Assembly: GCA_036345935.2 (NCBI GenBank)
Contig: JADWOT020000010.1
Coordinates: 1,415,456 to 1,479,455 of the forward strand
DNA: 64,000 bases
Origin: Taenia hydatigena
Lineage: Eukaryota; Platyhelminthes; Cestoda; Cyclophyllidea; Taeniidae
Reading direction: 5' to 3'
Below the pieces are notes generated by a model, which did no database searches, was not told the DNA's origin, and worked only from the letters and a program-made list of their open reading frames with translations. Below, one piece after another: positions 1 through 13,516 of this stretch. How positions within the stretch are numbered: position 1 is the stretch's first letter; each line of letters opens with the position of its first letter. The translations under genes and the position numbers were made by a program.

Positions 1-2549
1 GCTTAAGTGATGGAATGACGCAGATAGCCCAATCCCTCGATCCCGTTGCAGTCAACATGATTTATCGAGAATTTGTAATGCTGCAACTCAAGGCTGAGTA
101 ACATCTTATTTTCGGATCAGTAATTTTCGCTATCTCTCTCGAATTTGGCTCATCCAGACGACACACACAACTAATCTCCCTGGTATAGCTACTTGTTTTT
201 ACACGTCGTCATCATTCTGCTGGCATTTTTCCTGCTTTTCGTACAGAGGAGTGTGAAGTGTGCTGTGATTAGACATCGTGCTGACCGGACCACACAGCGG
301 TTAATGCACTTCCTCTCTCTCACGACGCAAATTATTTTACCAATAACATTCCCATTAAGTCTGACACCTATACTGATTGATTCTGGTATCCTCTATTAAA
401 TTGGTTATCTTTAATTTCCGCAGTCCACTTCTATTTACTCATTTTTAGGCTTTAATGCCACCCAAGCTTGCAAAAATTTTTAACAAAAATAGGCTCATTA
501 ATAGGCTTTACGAGACACGTCTTAGCAATAGTATTTCATGTTGCAAGTGAAAGATTTTAACCATTCTTCACTTGCCACTGTCAGCGCATTAACCAATCGG
601 TATGGTTTGGTAGGCGCCTCTGCCAGCTATCTTCCCATAACCATTACCTACTTTTATTCCAAACACACCTAAAGCATCCGTTTTCCAAAGGATCCAACGC
701 ACTCTAATTTGCGCCTTCTTTTCGCATTGTGTGCGGTTCTTAACAAGCAGCTGTATACTTTTGCATTTTGCCAGATTTAATGAGGACGTGATGTCGGAGT
801 CGGAAGAGCCAATGCGTAAAATCCTTGCTACTTAAATTAACCACGAGTATTTTAATGGATAGCTACCGTTTTGGTTGCATTACGCCCCTGTTCATAGATA
901 TCGCGGTCTATAGGTCTGCTGCCAAGTAACAAAGTACTATTCTCTAAATGCACAGGAAATAGACCCGGTGGATACGACTACATAACCATTACATGGACGC
1001 TTCGCCATTCTTCAAGGCTGCTGTAATAGGTCCCTCGGAATCGCTCACACCCGATCATCTGCCGACCGCTACGGACGTTATGAAACTAAAGGCGACATGA
1101 GTCAAGCAGGATTAAGTGTATCGCCAACTGCCTTTGGCACTGTAATGGCTTCAGTTGCTCTTTACCGACTGTTGTGTTGACAAATTAGTGACTCTAGTGC
1201 ATTGCCTGCCATGGATTGTTTCATTAGCAAATTTCCCAGTCTGTAGAAGTAGGGCTGCTGGGGATGAATTGACAAGGTGAAGTCGACATAGCCACACCTA
1301 CCAGTGGCCAAAGCGCATCACTTAATTACCTGTGAATTCATTAGCATTAAGGTTTATTTCCACTCCAAATTTCGACGTTTTTGTGCAAAAGTGATGTACT
1401 GGCTAAGAATGTTTCGTGGAAGATGCGCGTATGCCAGCCGGTGTGGCAGCTACAAATTACGGCATTTTGCCAGCCTCTGGAAATGAGACTTGGCTTTTGC
1501 CCTCTATGAGAGCAAATTTGCCCTCAATCAGAGCCATGAAAATTTGGCTGCTTGAAGCACCTAAGTGTCTAACCATTAGTGTTCTGACCTTTACATTATA
1601 AACTTCATAATGCTGTGAAATTTGAGCAAGGATAGAAGCGTACAATCCAAGCCTTACCCTTTGACAACTTACTGTCACCAAAGGTCAACCCAAGTTGAGC
1701 ATTCGAGCCAGGCGCTTATGTACCTACTGCTTTACTAACTGCTCTAAATTTCACAAATTCAGTGCTTCAGTGCATTTAAGTGCTTATGGGCATTTTAGTA
1801 GAATTTATTAAGGCATTTAAAGTAAAGTGGAAGAACCTTAATTTTCCAATGGGCATTTCTCTTATATAGAACCTGACAATGGTTGAAACATCCGGATTCC
1901 CAGGTCAAAATATTACCTAACCACTCTGCGTCGGTATCCTAGACCAATATTGGCAGGACGTTTATTTCTTCATCTATCACCTACATGATTGCTGCTAGTG
2001 TGTCCAAGTCACGTATGTCAATTTGGTATCAGGCGCTTCCTAAAACAGATACCTATTAACATTAGCGTCAGTTACAACACAGTTTAAAGAGTCCACAGGT
2101 GGTTCTCCTACACAGCCACCTACTGACTGCATCAGGGTAGTTTTACAGAGAATGTACCTACTCTGCAAACGACACGACCAATTTCACGGACTCAATCTGC
2201 ACCTCCTATGCCCCGTACTGTTGTTGAGTGCCAGAATGCCTGATTGCTGCACATTGTGACAATAAAATTGATTTCTTTCAAGGTTTGTTCCAGTGATAGG
2301 GCAAATAACTTGATCCTTGACTTCACATAGTGTAAGCGGAGGCGTGACAGATACACGTTGTCTGGTGCCCTGATAGCACAGATGATATCCGAGCTCGTCT
2401 TTATTATATCCGAATCATTTCTTGCTTCATTAAAAGGTGTCTTTGTCATTAAATTATTCAGGTTGAGGGTAACTTCACCTCATGTGCACTTGCATTGTGG
2501 CTTACTAGGGGAGAGTGAATTGGACCTGATGATTTCAGAATGACCCAAG
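1..2549. other. Unique left flank, no gene seen
   Basis: Open frames are all under 90 codons and show no signal peptide, motif or codon pattern that I can support. The stretch lies outside palindrome A as far as can be told. The matching arm reaches the N gap, so palindrome A may in fact continue leftward into this segment. Confidence 0.6.
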
Positions 2550-5500
2550 TTAAGACCCAGTGACAAAACATCGCCAAATATGCGCCAACACATCCACATA
2601 CATCGGATTAGGCTGTGTTTATGTTCGGGCACAGACCAATGTGGCCAAAGTTCTCCTTATCATTAAAGAACCGAAGTGTGCGTCTGTGAAGCTCAGTCAG
2701 CTACCAGACGTAAACTTAATCAGCCAATATTTGAATAAAGTTTTGATAATTATCCCCAAGTTGCTATGGCACTTATTACAAATGATTCACGCTCTGATCA
2801 TCTCAACACCAACTTTACGAATAATTGACGGTTTTTCCACTCCTCAAAATACATAACTTTGTTAGCTACTTATGGTAGCCCTTTGTTGCTGCTGATGCTA
2901 AATTAAATTTTAGCAATGCAAGGTGATGTGAGAAAAATAGGCACGCAATTAGCTTTTATTGTGTCTAGTTGGCCTGTCTTAACCCCAATTGTTTAAACAA
3001 AATTGGATTCTTCTCTCCTTGCATTGGTATGCTTCAATATAGCACATTATGTGCGCAAAACTTGATAAGCAGCTGTAGTGAGAACAAACAAACTTACGTC
3101 AAAGACCTCCGGCGATGTAGAGGAGATTCATGTTTCCATTTATTTTAATTTTATTTATTTACGTTTAGTATGATGCGAAATCGGCGCGGCCCTCAAATGT
3201 CCTGATCTTTGCATAATCCTTTATGGATGCCGCAAAATCCCCATAAAACAAAGGATTTCATTGGTTTTTTCATTCCAAGATAGGCAGAAGATTAATTGAA
3301 GTGCTGTTACGTACCATGCAAACGCACTTTAATGTTTGAAAGCACGGCCCAAGTGGCATGTGTACTAACAAAGAGACTTGGATAAAACGCACGATGAATG
3401 CTAATCTTCGCGATGAGTGTTAGTTGACACGGTCCCACCACTGCAAAACATCGGCAGGCCAGTTGATTTACAAAAGGCTTCACTAAGTGACGTTAATACG
3501 ATGAGATTAGCAAAAAGTTCTGTGGTCTGTGTAGAGAAATTCTACATCCTTCAAAGCCTACTAGCCCACGCTGTTGTGGAAGGAGTGGAATGTGGGGCCA
3601 TCGACACGACAATTACATGAGACCATCTTACCACTCAGAACAGTGAGCAGGATCAAGGCTCTTCTTGTTATCGAAATCAATGCATTGGCCTAGCGCACGC
3701 AAGCTACAACTCACCGCACAGAGCACACTTGAGATATTGGCCTTGTTACTGCTGCATAATAGGTCTTAACAAGTGTTCATGCCAACACCATGTAGCAAAT
3801 TCGTGATCTAAAATATGCATTCGTTAAGCAAGGAGGAAAATTTCACGCTTGATTCTGGTCGCGTGACATTTCGAACACACTGCACGAAGCCAAAGGACGC
3901 TTGACGCTGCACTGCGATGTAGAAACGCAGTAGAGACTGGAAGGCTGAAGTGTTGTAAGCGGTCGAGAGCGCCTGCTTCAGCTCAGACTCTGTTGGCAAT
4001 TACCGGTAGTATTGCCTGAAAACTGAATGTGACTTTCTGGCGAATTGTCCATCAGCATGACGGTTTCCTTAACATGATAGACTGTGGCGCCTTTTAATTG
4101 TATCCTTCCCATCAGTTGCCACATTGGTCAGACGTAATATAATCGTGACACAAATGCCCATGCTTGGTCAGCCAAAGGCCAAGGTTAACGTGTGAATTCG
4201 TGGTGCGTTCACGGCGTGTCTGCAGGGCAGTCAACTCTCACGCCATGTGCAACACGCCGCACGGCTCATATCACTTGCACCAATGCGAGACTCAGGACAT
4301 CTACCCTAATCTAAAAATGTGCCTACTATTTAGAAATGGTAAACGTGTATAAAGGCGTACAGTTAGGGGCGACATCTGACAGCGATAACACTGTCCTGAT
4401 CGTTCTGCACAGTTCGAACACCTAACATGGCACATGCGACGTTGTCTCGGGTTGTGCACAATCCTTGGGTGAATCATTCGCACATAGGTCCAGTTAACCT
4501 CCCACATCACTCCATTCGCCTATATCCAACAAGCAAACGCCACGATTCGCAGCATGTTTATGACCTGTTTCCCTAGCATTACCGAGGGAAGAGGCCTTAT
4601 GGGTAACAAATGTGAGCAAGAGAGAACCGATGGGCCCCATGTCAACCTACTGCACAAGCATTAGCAGGCAAGTTGCAGTGCGATATCGTGATGCTGGTAG
4701 TAGTCTCATTATTATTTGGCTCTGTGTGGCATTGAACAAGGAATCTGCTGAGCGAGCCAGCAGTTAATCTTAGAATTTAGCTTGCTTCGTTTCCTCTTTA
4801 TTTCGTGTCTATTTTCGTCTGCTGTGCACGCGGAAATCAGGTCTGGTGGACGACGGCTACTCGATCCCTCATTGTGATGTCCTAATTGATGGATGCTAGT
4901 CCCAACAATGACCTACGATTATTGGCATCCAATTCATAGCTCTTGGCGTCGTACAACCCAGCACAGCTTCTGCAATCTGCCATCGGGATGTGCTGGGGAG
5001 ACAAGAGGAGAGACCTGAATAGAGACATCTCAAATGCGCCGCTTCGGAGGGGAGATTACAGTAAACTCAAATATCTGGTGATCCATGCCTGTTACGTATT
5101 CGAGAGCCAAGAGGTCGCGACTGTACTCCATCTACTTTTTTACAACCAAACATGTGAAATGCCCATTATCATGTCGCCACCACGAGGACTGCCGCTCTTA
5201 ATTTGACATCTTAGTAGTTCGTTTGGTACTCTCTCATTTTAACAAGACTTTTGCTTGTGCTGTCACACTGATGCTCAATAAGGGCGAAATGGACAAGCCG
5301 TCTCCAGTCACATTACAGCATTTTGGCTCTTGATTTTACATAAAGTAAATTGGCATAATTCTGCCATATTTGCTTTTCCCTACACATCGCTGTGCTTATT
5401 CGCTTGTTTGCATGATTCCACTTCGCACTTATCTGCATTTGTCCACAATTCCACCCCCTCATCTGCCTACATGCATAGTTAGGCAAGACATTTTTAACAG

Positions 5501-6449
5501 TACTTTAAAAGATGTCGTTGCATCAAACCATCAACCCAAAATCAGTCAGCATCGTAAAAATCCGTCCACACACTTTGCACGCTGATCCACTAATCTCCAG
5601 CCATTCTGGTAACCCGTGCCTCAATAACCCACATTTCCACTAGTCGATGTTTATTTTTCCGTCAAATCATCTCATCTACATTTGTCGCACTCTGCTCAAC
5701 GTTACCATAGTCACCTGCTGCACTGTCGTGCAACACTGCATCCGTTACTCCAACATTGAAGCAAACATTCATGTGCTGAGGTTTCACTTCTTCTGACTTC
5801 ACTTTCTGCGGCCATTCCTGAGATTCTTGTAACACTTTGGCTATTTCCAACAGTTTGACTTCAATGCTTCTGCATAGACAATTCTACGCCTATGACAGCG
5901 CAGCTAATGGCTATGAATTTGTTAAGCAGAGCTTCACCCGAGGACTGGAGAAGCGGGTCGCAGGACGACAGAGTAAATCGAGAACTTCTTCTTACCACAA
6001 AACAAATGGCATCCTATGCAAATGAGAAGTCATTTTAGGAGTAACTCACAAAAAATCCCTAAAACAATCATTTGTAATATCGACTTACGGAATCATTACG
6101 TATTCTGACTGAAATACACCAGATCACCTTAATTTGAATGGGTAGTAAAGTTGTTTCACTGTGAACTGATCGCGCCTACCCAACTACATATACGTTAACG
6201 CAGCCAATTTGACTACAATCCTAAGCCGATTAAGAGGCGATGACATCCTTTCGATAAGGGCGCAGCTGTCATTGGATCCACCTCATGTTCTGCCTCTTGA
6301 GATTCTTTTACATTTTCCTTACCCTCTAAATTGACATAGACTTCCTGTCCCATCGACAGACACTCATTCCATTACTCAAATAGATACGAATGACTACTTT
6401 GCATGTCGTTTTCACCCATTCGCCACCCAATTATCCCTGAAAAGCTATT

Positions 6450-6740
6450 ATGTTCTAAATGAGCATGACGCCGACCACACGTCATTTTCGATGTGCACGC
6501 AATCATGTAGGCGCAGGATATCCGAACAACCTCCCGAGATGTGTCGACACCTCTCTCATCAGATCGGGTATAGGTGTGACCGATCGTAGACAGACTTGGT
6601 CGGACTGGCGACTCTTGCGTAACGATTGAGGGAGAATTGAGTGCGGAAGAAATAATGCCGCAATGTGTGCTCAATCTACAAATTAGTGAGACCGTGGTCT
6701 GCTTTGCTCATCATCGACTCTGCGCCATCAATTCAAGAAG
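6450..6740 (+). repeat. Zinc-finger unit flank block, left arm
   Basis: The block is homologous to 51700-51970 in the same orientation and, inverted, to 17440-17730. Shared islands include GCATGACG, GTAGGCGCAGGATATCC and AGACTTGGTCGGACTGGCGA with substitutions. It lies beside finger b in palindrome A, and beyond the finger fragments in the 51 kb copy. No intact reading frame is conserved between the copies. Confidence 0.65.
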
Positions 6741-6822
6741 TTTTGAGATCACTGGAAAGACCTGAGGGCCTAGGGCCTTCTCAGTCCTCTATGTCCAAAG
6801 AGGTGGAAGGATGTCCTCCTGA

Positions 6823-7017
6823 AAAAGGCGCAAGATAGAGTACCGCTGTAGTGTTTGCGGATCCACTTTTGACCGGTTGGATGTGATGTTATCACACACA
6901 GAACAGGAGCACCCAACTGAACGCGAAATCATTTGTCGGTTGCGTGCTCGCCTCATGCGTGCTGCACTCAATCCCAATGCAGATGGGGAAGAGGATGCTC
7001 CGAATCCTACCAGCTAG
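6823..7017 (+). CDS. C2H2 zinc-finger exon (finger b), left arm
   Basis: This is a 64-codon frame from just after a TGA to TAG at 7015-7017. It encodes one C2H2 finger: Tyr-Arg-Cys-x2-Cys (codons from 6841), then FDRLDVM, then His-x5-His. A helical stretch, REIICRLRARLMRAALNP, and an acidic end, GEEDAPNPTS, follow. The finger presumably binds nucleic acid in the nucleus. An AG acceptor before the Tyr codon is possible. The sequence recurs intact at 17166-17360 and, more diverged, at 29658-29834 and about 51187-51322. It is the last exon of a multi-copy family. In this arm it sits head-to-head with the rest of the unit at 7204-7836, so this copy cannot make the full protein. Confidence 0.5.
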   Translation, partial: KRRKIEYRCSVCGSTFDRLDVMLSHTEQEHPTEREIICRLRARLMRAALNPNADGEEDAPNPTS

Positions 7018-7203
7018 ACTTAAGAGAAAGTGTATCTAGGTGCTGGCACATGTGTATACATAAAATGCTCTTTGTGACTGCTTCTTTAACAGGAATTTCG
7101 CGCTTCTTCGATGCGACGATGCCTCTATAATAAGGTGATGCTTATTCCCTTTAAAGTCTCTCGCAAACTTGTCTATTTGACACTTTTTTGGTATGGTGCT
7201 TTG

Positions 7204-7836
7204 CTACTCCACCTTAGGTGTGAGCCATCGGTGTTGGTGCATGACATCCAAGTTGTTATACACTTTGACACACTTAGCACATTTGTATTCACCATCAGCT
7301 TTCTTCTCGCCTTCCACAAGAATATAAACCAAGCATTTAGCAGGATTGCTCAGAAGGAGGGAAGTTATCTTCCACAAATAGAATAGTGCACTAGCATACA
7401 AACTTCCTCATGATGGGCACATAGTTTGCATAGCTTTATACCACAGCCGCGTACAGAGCAAATCCATGAGGTATCCCAATTGCGCTGCTCGGTCAGGTAC
7501 TAATGGGTTCTTGATGACATTCCCACCGAACATGTGGGTTAGTTGGGAGTCATTGTCCTTGAGCATCTTCTAAGGCAAATACGTGGTGGCATAGGTAAAG
7601 AAATCGCCACTAAATTTAAGACAGACGTGATAATTCAAAAACCGCATATTTACTTTTATCTCCTCGAGGAAATTAATCTCGTCTTCCGGGTTGGTCATAA
7701 GTGCTTGGATTAACCTTCTCTCGTCGTCCATCTCATCGTTGGAACTTCCACTTGGGGCGTCTGGGGCCACAGATTCCTGCTTTGGCAGTTCCCTTGCTCC
7801 TTTAAAAGCACAAGAAGTCCTCATGCAAAACCACAA
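7204..7836 (-). pseudogene. Zinc-finger unit body (finger a), left arm, broken
   Basis: This is the inverted twin of 16346-16978, with the same reading frame, the same two in-frame stops and near-identical sequence. See that entry for domains. It runs away from finger b (6823-7017), which lies on the opposite strand, so the unit is split by an inversion here as in the other arm. Confidence 0.6.
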
Positions 7837-9472
7837 GACATCTCTTACTTGACGCTGTTAGAATTTCCATGGTCTTACTTTCTGGTCTGTGCGGATCCTG
7901 ACCTTGGCTCATTTCTTCTGAACTTTAGTGACCAGATACCATTTGCGATATTCGTAGCGCCGATCTCCTAAGCGGATCTCACTCGTGAGACTTGAATTTC
8001 ATATTTTACTTTGCATAAACAAAATTACCTGTGCATTTAAATGTGAGGATGCACAGTTAAGAACTAGTACACCAAACTGAAACACGCAAAATGTCTCCAA
8101 ATCCACTATTAAAAAAGCTAAATAGACCAGAGTTGACGTAGTATTAAGATTATTTGACATCGTTGACAGACACCTTTGACTGATTGCAGATAAGTAGGGT
8201 TCGCAGATTCGCCCAATGTTAAAATACTTGACTAACTTCATGCAAATGCATACGATCACCTATACCCATGCATTACAAACCACAGAGGCAGGTCATGATC
8301 TCTGCATCGTGTCAGTAATTGGGCTTCTTACATCTTTTTTCATATGTTCTGCGCCTCGTTAGCTAGACAATCTAGAGCTGAGTTCTGCGAAAACAAGAAT
8401 GAACATTTTCAGCAGAAGCAACAGTATCTAAACATGATCAGATATGCTTCGCTTTTGCCGTTTTACCACAATGGGGATGCCTTACTTTCGAACACACAAA
8501 GTATTCCTTTTAATGGCGAATCATGACACTTGTTGACCTGAGTGACGCATCTGCTTAAATAGGGTTATAATATCTACGGGGAAGGGGACGTTGAGGAAGC
8601 AGCTTGTAAGTAATGGCACGAATTGCTAAACCATGAACTTAAAGGGAAGCTGATAACACCCCTTTTATGTTTGGCAACCAAAAAGCAGCACACAATTTAA
8701 AGAATCGAAGGAAAGCTACTTCGCGGTAATGTAATGATTCAAAGCAAGATTTATGCAGCATAAAATAGGCGCATCGAAGAGTGGATGCAGGCAAAATGCG
8801 GCTATTTTTGCGCTTTAAGTGGATATTTATGCAGAATACTTGGGTGCTTAATAAAATTTATTATAATGCTTTGCTATGTTAAGATACACTAAGGCATTTT
8901 ATTGAAGTAGCACAAGTTCCCGAAGCATTGCCTTTTCTAATATTGCGGATGGGTAGGAAAAGGTTTTCAGGCCGCTGGCCTTAATAATTCGCAAACTGTT
9001 CACAATGTCGTTCTCTTAAAATCCGCCTTTTCTACAACTTGTTGCATTAGGAGCCAACGAATTGACAAAGTTGGCTGATTCAGCAGGAACTTTGTAGAAA
9101 ATCCTAAGGCCATGGCTCAACACCAGCACTCATTGCCGTCCTTTACTGACCAACTTGGTAGTGGCGCTTGGTGTGTAAATCTCTGTAAGGCTGCGCTGAA
9201 TCCACTGCAATCACACAAGGTGACAGCCATGCAACACAACAGGGGTATAGGAAATTTAGGAATTAACTTTGGTAAGGTCAAAAGCCAAATGGATCAATGA
9301 CACCCATGCAAACGCAAATAAGTGGCATACGAGACCTCGCGCAAGAGTACGAAAAACCTAAAAAAATTATTTTAATTAAAAGCCGAAGCATAACGGAATG
9401 CTTACGATGCAACAGATTACTTACTCTTAGACAAATATGCCAATTTGTGAAATTGGTACAGATTTCACAAAA

Positions 9473-9536
9473 GATAGCAAAGGAATGTGTTACTATGGTC
9501 ATTACTGGTGGAAGTGGTAGTGGTGGAGGAAGAAAT
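9473..9536 (+). repeat. Palindrome A, inner 64-bp continuation, left copy
   Basis: The reverse complement is found at 13441-13505 with a few substitutions. On the minus strand one frame encodes a Ser/Thr run (STTTTSTSNDH) and the right copy keeps STTTTSISNDH. The arms were therefore once coding or derived from coding sequence. In this arm the segment joins directly to the 6.9 kb arm; in the other arm a 1.2 kb block lies between. Confidence 0.85.
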
Positions 9537-12500
9537 AAATAATTTAAAAGCGCCGGTACGAGAATTGAAAGAATTGGGCTGTAGGAGGTAGTGCTGCTGC
9601 AGAGCTAAGTTCAAAGTTCTATTTATCAGCGAACACATTAGAAACCGCGGATTGTGGGTCGCAGCCAAGAATGCGAGTGCATCTTTAAATCATGTAAACC
9701 TTAAAATCTGATACTATGGTCCAGTGCAAAAATGTTGTGGTCTGTTCGTAATATTTGAAAGCAACACTAAGCGTAGGCAGGTAAAACGTATGACACCATT
9801 CGGGACAAAATCAAGCACATTTACTGGTCTCTCTTCTAGTCCATCAGTCCAGACTAAAATTCTTCATCATTCGTGCAAATGATTTAGGAATGAATGTGAA
9901 CAGGTGGTAAGCCGCCAAAAACGCTGTGTGTGGGAATATGAGGTAAGGGGTGCGCAATGAGTAGATGATAGAACCTATTTTGGTTTGTTTGCTTTTTTGA
10001 CCTTGAATTTCTCTTCGTCGTGCGTCTTATCACTCTCTCAATGTGGACCCACCTCCTTCAGTATAATCGTTAATTTTCACTGGGTTTATTGTTAATGTAC
10101 AAAGCGTTTCAAATCAGTATTGTTCCTCTGTAATGAGTAAAGTGAGCATTATTGGTAAATGATACAGTTCGAGTAGTAATTAAAATATTTTTGCATTACC
10201 ATTAAACTGAGCACAGTATAAGCTGCACTTCGAGGGCCGCAGGATCTCATCGTAAAGCATGGAAGTGCGACGCACCCTTTAATGCAGACAGTGTCGGGAT
10301 GCTAAATGCCTCTTTGTTACTGGAATCACCTTATTCAACAGCCAATTTTATTTTGAAACCTGTGATTCAGCGGTAACTGAGGTCCGAAATCGCACTCTTA
10401 ATTTGAAAAAGGAACATCACAAATCTTGGGCCTGAATTCTTACTTAACGGTGCACAATGGGAAGTGTCTAATTAGCGCAGCATATATAGGCATCGCAACA
10501 TAACAGCAAATTGGATCATTAAAATTCAGGCATGCATTGATTGTTAAAATAAAGCAAAACTAAAATAATAAGGAATGAATGGCAATTTTTCCTTTGCAAG
10601 TGATGCTTGAGGTATCGGCAAAGGCTGTTGAGTAAGTCTCGCTGCTGTGCCACTTTGCCATTTTAATGGTCACTTTATGTGGATGTTTCGCTAATATGCG
10701 CAATGAATTTTTGCTTTGCTCTATTCCGGCTTCTACTCTAAATGATTCAACTCCATAGTCCGCTCAATAAGCGACGTCTTTGTGGGTCCTTATTTACTTC
10801 CAGAAGATCATCGTGTAAATACATCCCCAGTGCCATGTTTTGACAATCAAACTAAACTAAGAATTCCAGAAGACATTCGTCACCTTTTGCTATGATTGCA
10901 ATGGTTGCCGGTTCCATGCCAACGTGCATCGTAGGAGAAGCTGCAGCCTGATTGTTTTGCGTGGACTTACACTTAGCCTTTGCTAAAATATAGCTAAGGG
11001 TAAATAGCTCTTACGATTAGCCAAAGTATTAACGCCTTCATAATACAAGTTGAAACCCCAAACATAACTGGCGCGTCAGTGTAAGAAAACTCGCGCGTAA
11101 TCCGCAACCCAGTTTAATTACTGTCAAATAATTAAAAGTTCATTGGGACGTTTTTTTAAGCCTGGGTGGATTATAACCCCAAGTTGCATCAACGTCAAGA
11201 GGAACACTTTGCCGTTCTCCGTGAATTTGATGATACTTCTTGAATAACTAAAAATTTAAACGTTATAGCGGGGTCCCAACTTACAAAATAAGAGAATGCG
11301 TTTGAAGCATCAGCTCAGCGACTACATTTTATTTTGACCGCCGAAGGGGGGAAATTTTTTGGCAAGCAACAGGAGGTTAAACATACTTTTATTGGATTTC
11401 CTCTACGCTCTGGTGTTTAGGGAGAGAGGACGAAATTGTGGCTGTCAATGCTAATTAAATACCGGCAGGGACTCATTGACAGCACCTATGTTGTCCTTAT
11501 GACAAGCATTTAATTGTGTTAAGGGCGTATAGAATTATACTTATGGGTGAATCGCGCACTAAGCTCCAATTCAGGTGGTTACATGGGAGTTTTGGAACAG
11601 TAATATAGAAAGTGTCACCGAAACACCAGAATGCATAATCGAGTGGAATGGAGAAGGTGTAAGGAAAGGTAGAGACAATTTTCATAGCCACTTATGAAAT
11701 TCCAGGTAGCAAAGTGCAAACACTTGTCTTTCATTTAATGTTTTATTTGCTGATGACGTGGTCTAGTGGACATCGAAAGACTTATCAAAACATGGTGGCA
11801 AGTGTCAACAAACAAATAAAAGCATTCTTTATAGCAACTTGAATGGAAATGAATCCATTTGTTTCCAACCGTCTTCATCATGATAGAAGCAAGCTGAAAT
11901 GCTAAAAGCTCACGCCGTTTTACACACATGTATTCCACCCCTTTCTATTCGTTCTGCCCCTTCACTACTCTTTTTCAACACTAAGACCACACGTTTCTAG
12001 GATATCTCTCACATACATGCCCTTCAGTCTTTCCTTTTCCTTGACCATGCACGCACCAACACTGCTTGACTGCAGAACCAAATAGTCTCGTCTCTATATT
12101 TGGCACTGTTCTTGTAGGTCCTTAATTCTCCTCGTTTCAATTAAACTTGGTCTTACTCATCCCTAAATCGTCGAATTTGCCAACAAAATCAAACCGAATC
12201 GTTAATCCTCACCTTTACGGTGGGCTAAGGTTTCTTTGACCCATCCTCTCTTTATTAATCTTCTCGCTATAGGACAAATTGGAAGCTATTCTTTATTCAC
12301 TACAACATGTTAAATACTTAGTTTTTAATCGCGCATAACTGAGAACCAGCTTTTACGTGGAATGGGCTTTACTTTACACGATGTAATAAACTCGAACATC
12401 GATTAATGCAAAACACGCAGGGACAATAAATCGAGCGACCCTACTTGCAACATTCTCGACTACAATCTGTGCATTAAATCGATCTAGCCGAGAAACGTTG

Positions 12501-13188
12501 CATCTGCCATCTGACCCGCAATTTGCTTCCTTTTAACAATTAGGTACTTGCCTTCGTTATTCTCTTTTCCTTAAGCAGAATTTTCTAAATAAGCACAATT
12601 TGATCATTCACTTACATTTCGAGCCGTAATGTTCGATTCTTTCACTGCTCAACTTATCCAACTATAATTTTCCACACTCGCACCAACACAAAATCCTTTT
12701 CGGGGGATGTTAGACGCATGGGTTACTAAAGGTAACGACTCTATTTCCATCCCACTTCATTGCATAATGTGGTGCATAAAAACACAGAGTGTCACATTCC
12801 CTTTCTATGGTTCCTTCTTTGCTGTGCTTTGCATCCTTTGTTAGAGAGGTTACTTGAGCAGATATCGCACACCGCCGCAAATGCGATGAAGGATCAGCGA
12901 TATTATAAAGTAGTCTATTAGTGGGCAGTGCCGCAAGGCTGGAGCAACTGTGTGCCTTGAATATTCTAGGCACGTGCAAATTTCTCTTTCATATCGCCTC
13001 AGACACTCGCATCACCAACTTCCAAATGACGCTATTGGATGCAACTTAAGCTTAGTTGTCTTAAAAGGATTCACTTGGTCGCAAGCCTATTAGAGAGTCA
13101 CTGGCTGCATTCGTCACCCTCTTTAAGAGGGTGGAGTAACCCAGCACCCAGCTTCAAAGTTACGTAACTGAAAGGTCTTTTTAGTTAA
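9537..13188. other. Centre of palindrome A, no gene seen
   Basis: This is single-copy sequence between the arms. From about 11935 to 12640 the plus strand is C+T-rich and poor in G; the line 12001-12060 has only about one third purines. No open frame over 90 codons and no recognisable motif was found. Confidence 0.6.
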
Positions 13189-13275
13189 ATTCTAGTTGAG
13201 TTAGATAAAACAGTGCGAATCCGCCTTTCATCCGTCTTAGAAATAGGGTTTGGTAGATATAAACCTATTTTCCAG
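13189..13275 (+). repeat. Dispersed repeat D, copy 1
   Basis: The stretch shares CAGTGCGAATCCGCCT and the surrounding 80-100 bases with 34695-34800 in the same orientation, at visibly lower identity than the palindromes. Its right end, TATTTTCCAG, also serves as a good splice acceptor for the candidate exon that follows. Confidence 0.7.
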
Positions 13276-13437
13276 CAATCACTAACAGATAACTTGGTGT
13301 CTCCACCACATGGCTACATGCCCCTACCGACCCCACATTCGAATTATAATATGGCCCTATCCGGAGGCGTAGATGTGGAACAGCTTACTGCAATCCACCA
13401 GCAGATAATGAAACCCGTGCTGCTTACAAGTTCTTAG
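13276..13437 (+). CDS. Candidate exon of an unrecognised P/Q-rich protein
   Basis: A pyrimidine-rich acceptor (CCTATTTTCCAG) precedes 53 open codons ending in TAG. The peptide is rich in Pro, His, Gln and Asn (for example SPPHGYMPLPTPHSN, then DVEQLTAIHQQIMKP). This is the composition of a disordered segment in a transcription or RNA-binding factor rather than of random translation. No domain is recognised. It ends four bases before the 64-bp piece shared with the left arm of palindrome A. The coding-like segment at 13745-14116 lies downstream on the same strand. Compositional evidence only; the piece could be a pseudogene fragment. Confidence 0.35.
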   Translation, partial: QSLTDNLVSPPHGYMPLPTPHSNYNMALSGGVDVEQLTAIHQQIMKPVLLTSS

Positions 13438-13440
13438 TGA

Positions 13441-13505
13441 TTTCTCCCTCCACCACTACCACTTCCATCAGTAATGACCATGGTTAACACATTCCTTTGC
13501 TATCC
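13441..13505 (-). repeat. Palindrome A, inner 64-bp continuation, right copy
   Basis: This pairs with 9473-9536. It lies directly after the candidate exon at 13276-13437 and before the 1.2 kb block found only in the right arm. Beyond it, toward the centre, the two arms no longer match. Confidence 0.85.
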
Positions 13506-13516
13506 TCCATATACCG

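Larger units (their letters stand above)
2550..9475 (+). repeat. Palindrome A, left arm (6.9 kb)
   Basis: The reverse complement of this arm is 14707-21633. Paired coordinates add to 24183 over most of the arm and to 24182 in the inner part. The one-base change is a run of 6 T at about 7185 against 7 A in the other arm. Identity is about 99.5%, judged from scattered single substitutions in the frames I compared. The outer end is not seen, because the partner arm is cut by the N gap while the two still match. The arm carries zinc-finger unit fragments at 6823-7017 and 7204-7836. Confidence 0.95.

Noticed and set aside
6372..6674. 100-codon minus frame, repeated at 17509-17811
   Set aside because: Identical in both arms only because the duplication is recent; the older copy at 51.7-51.9 kb breaks the frame.
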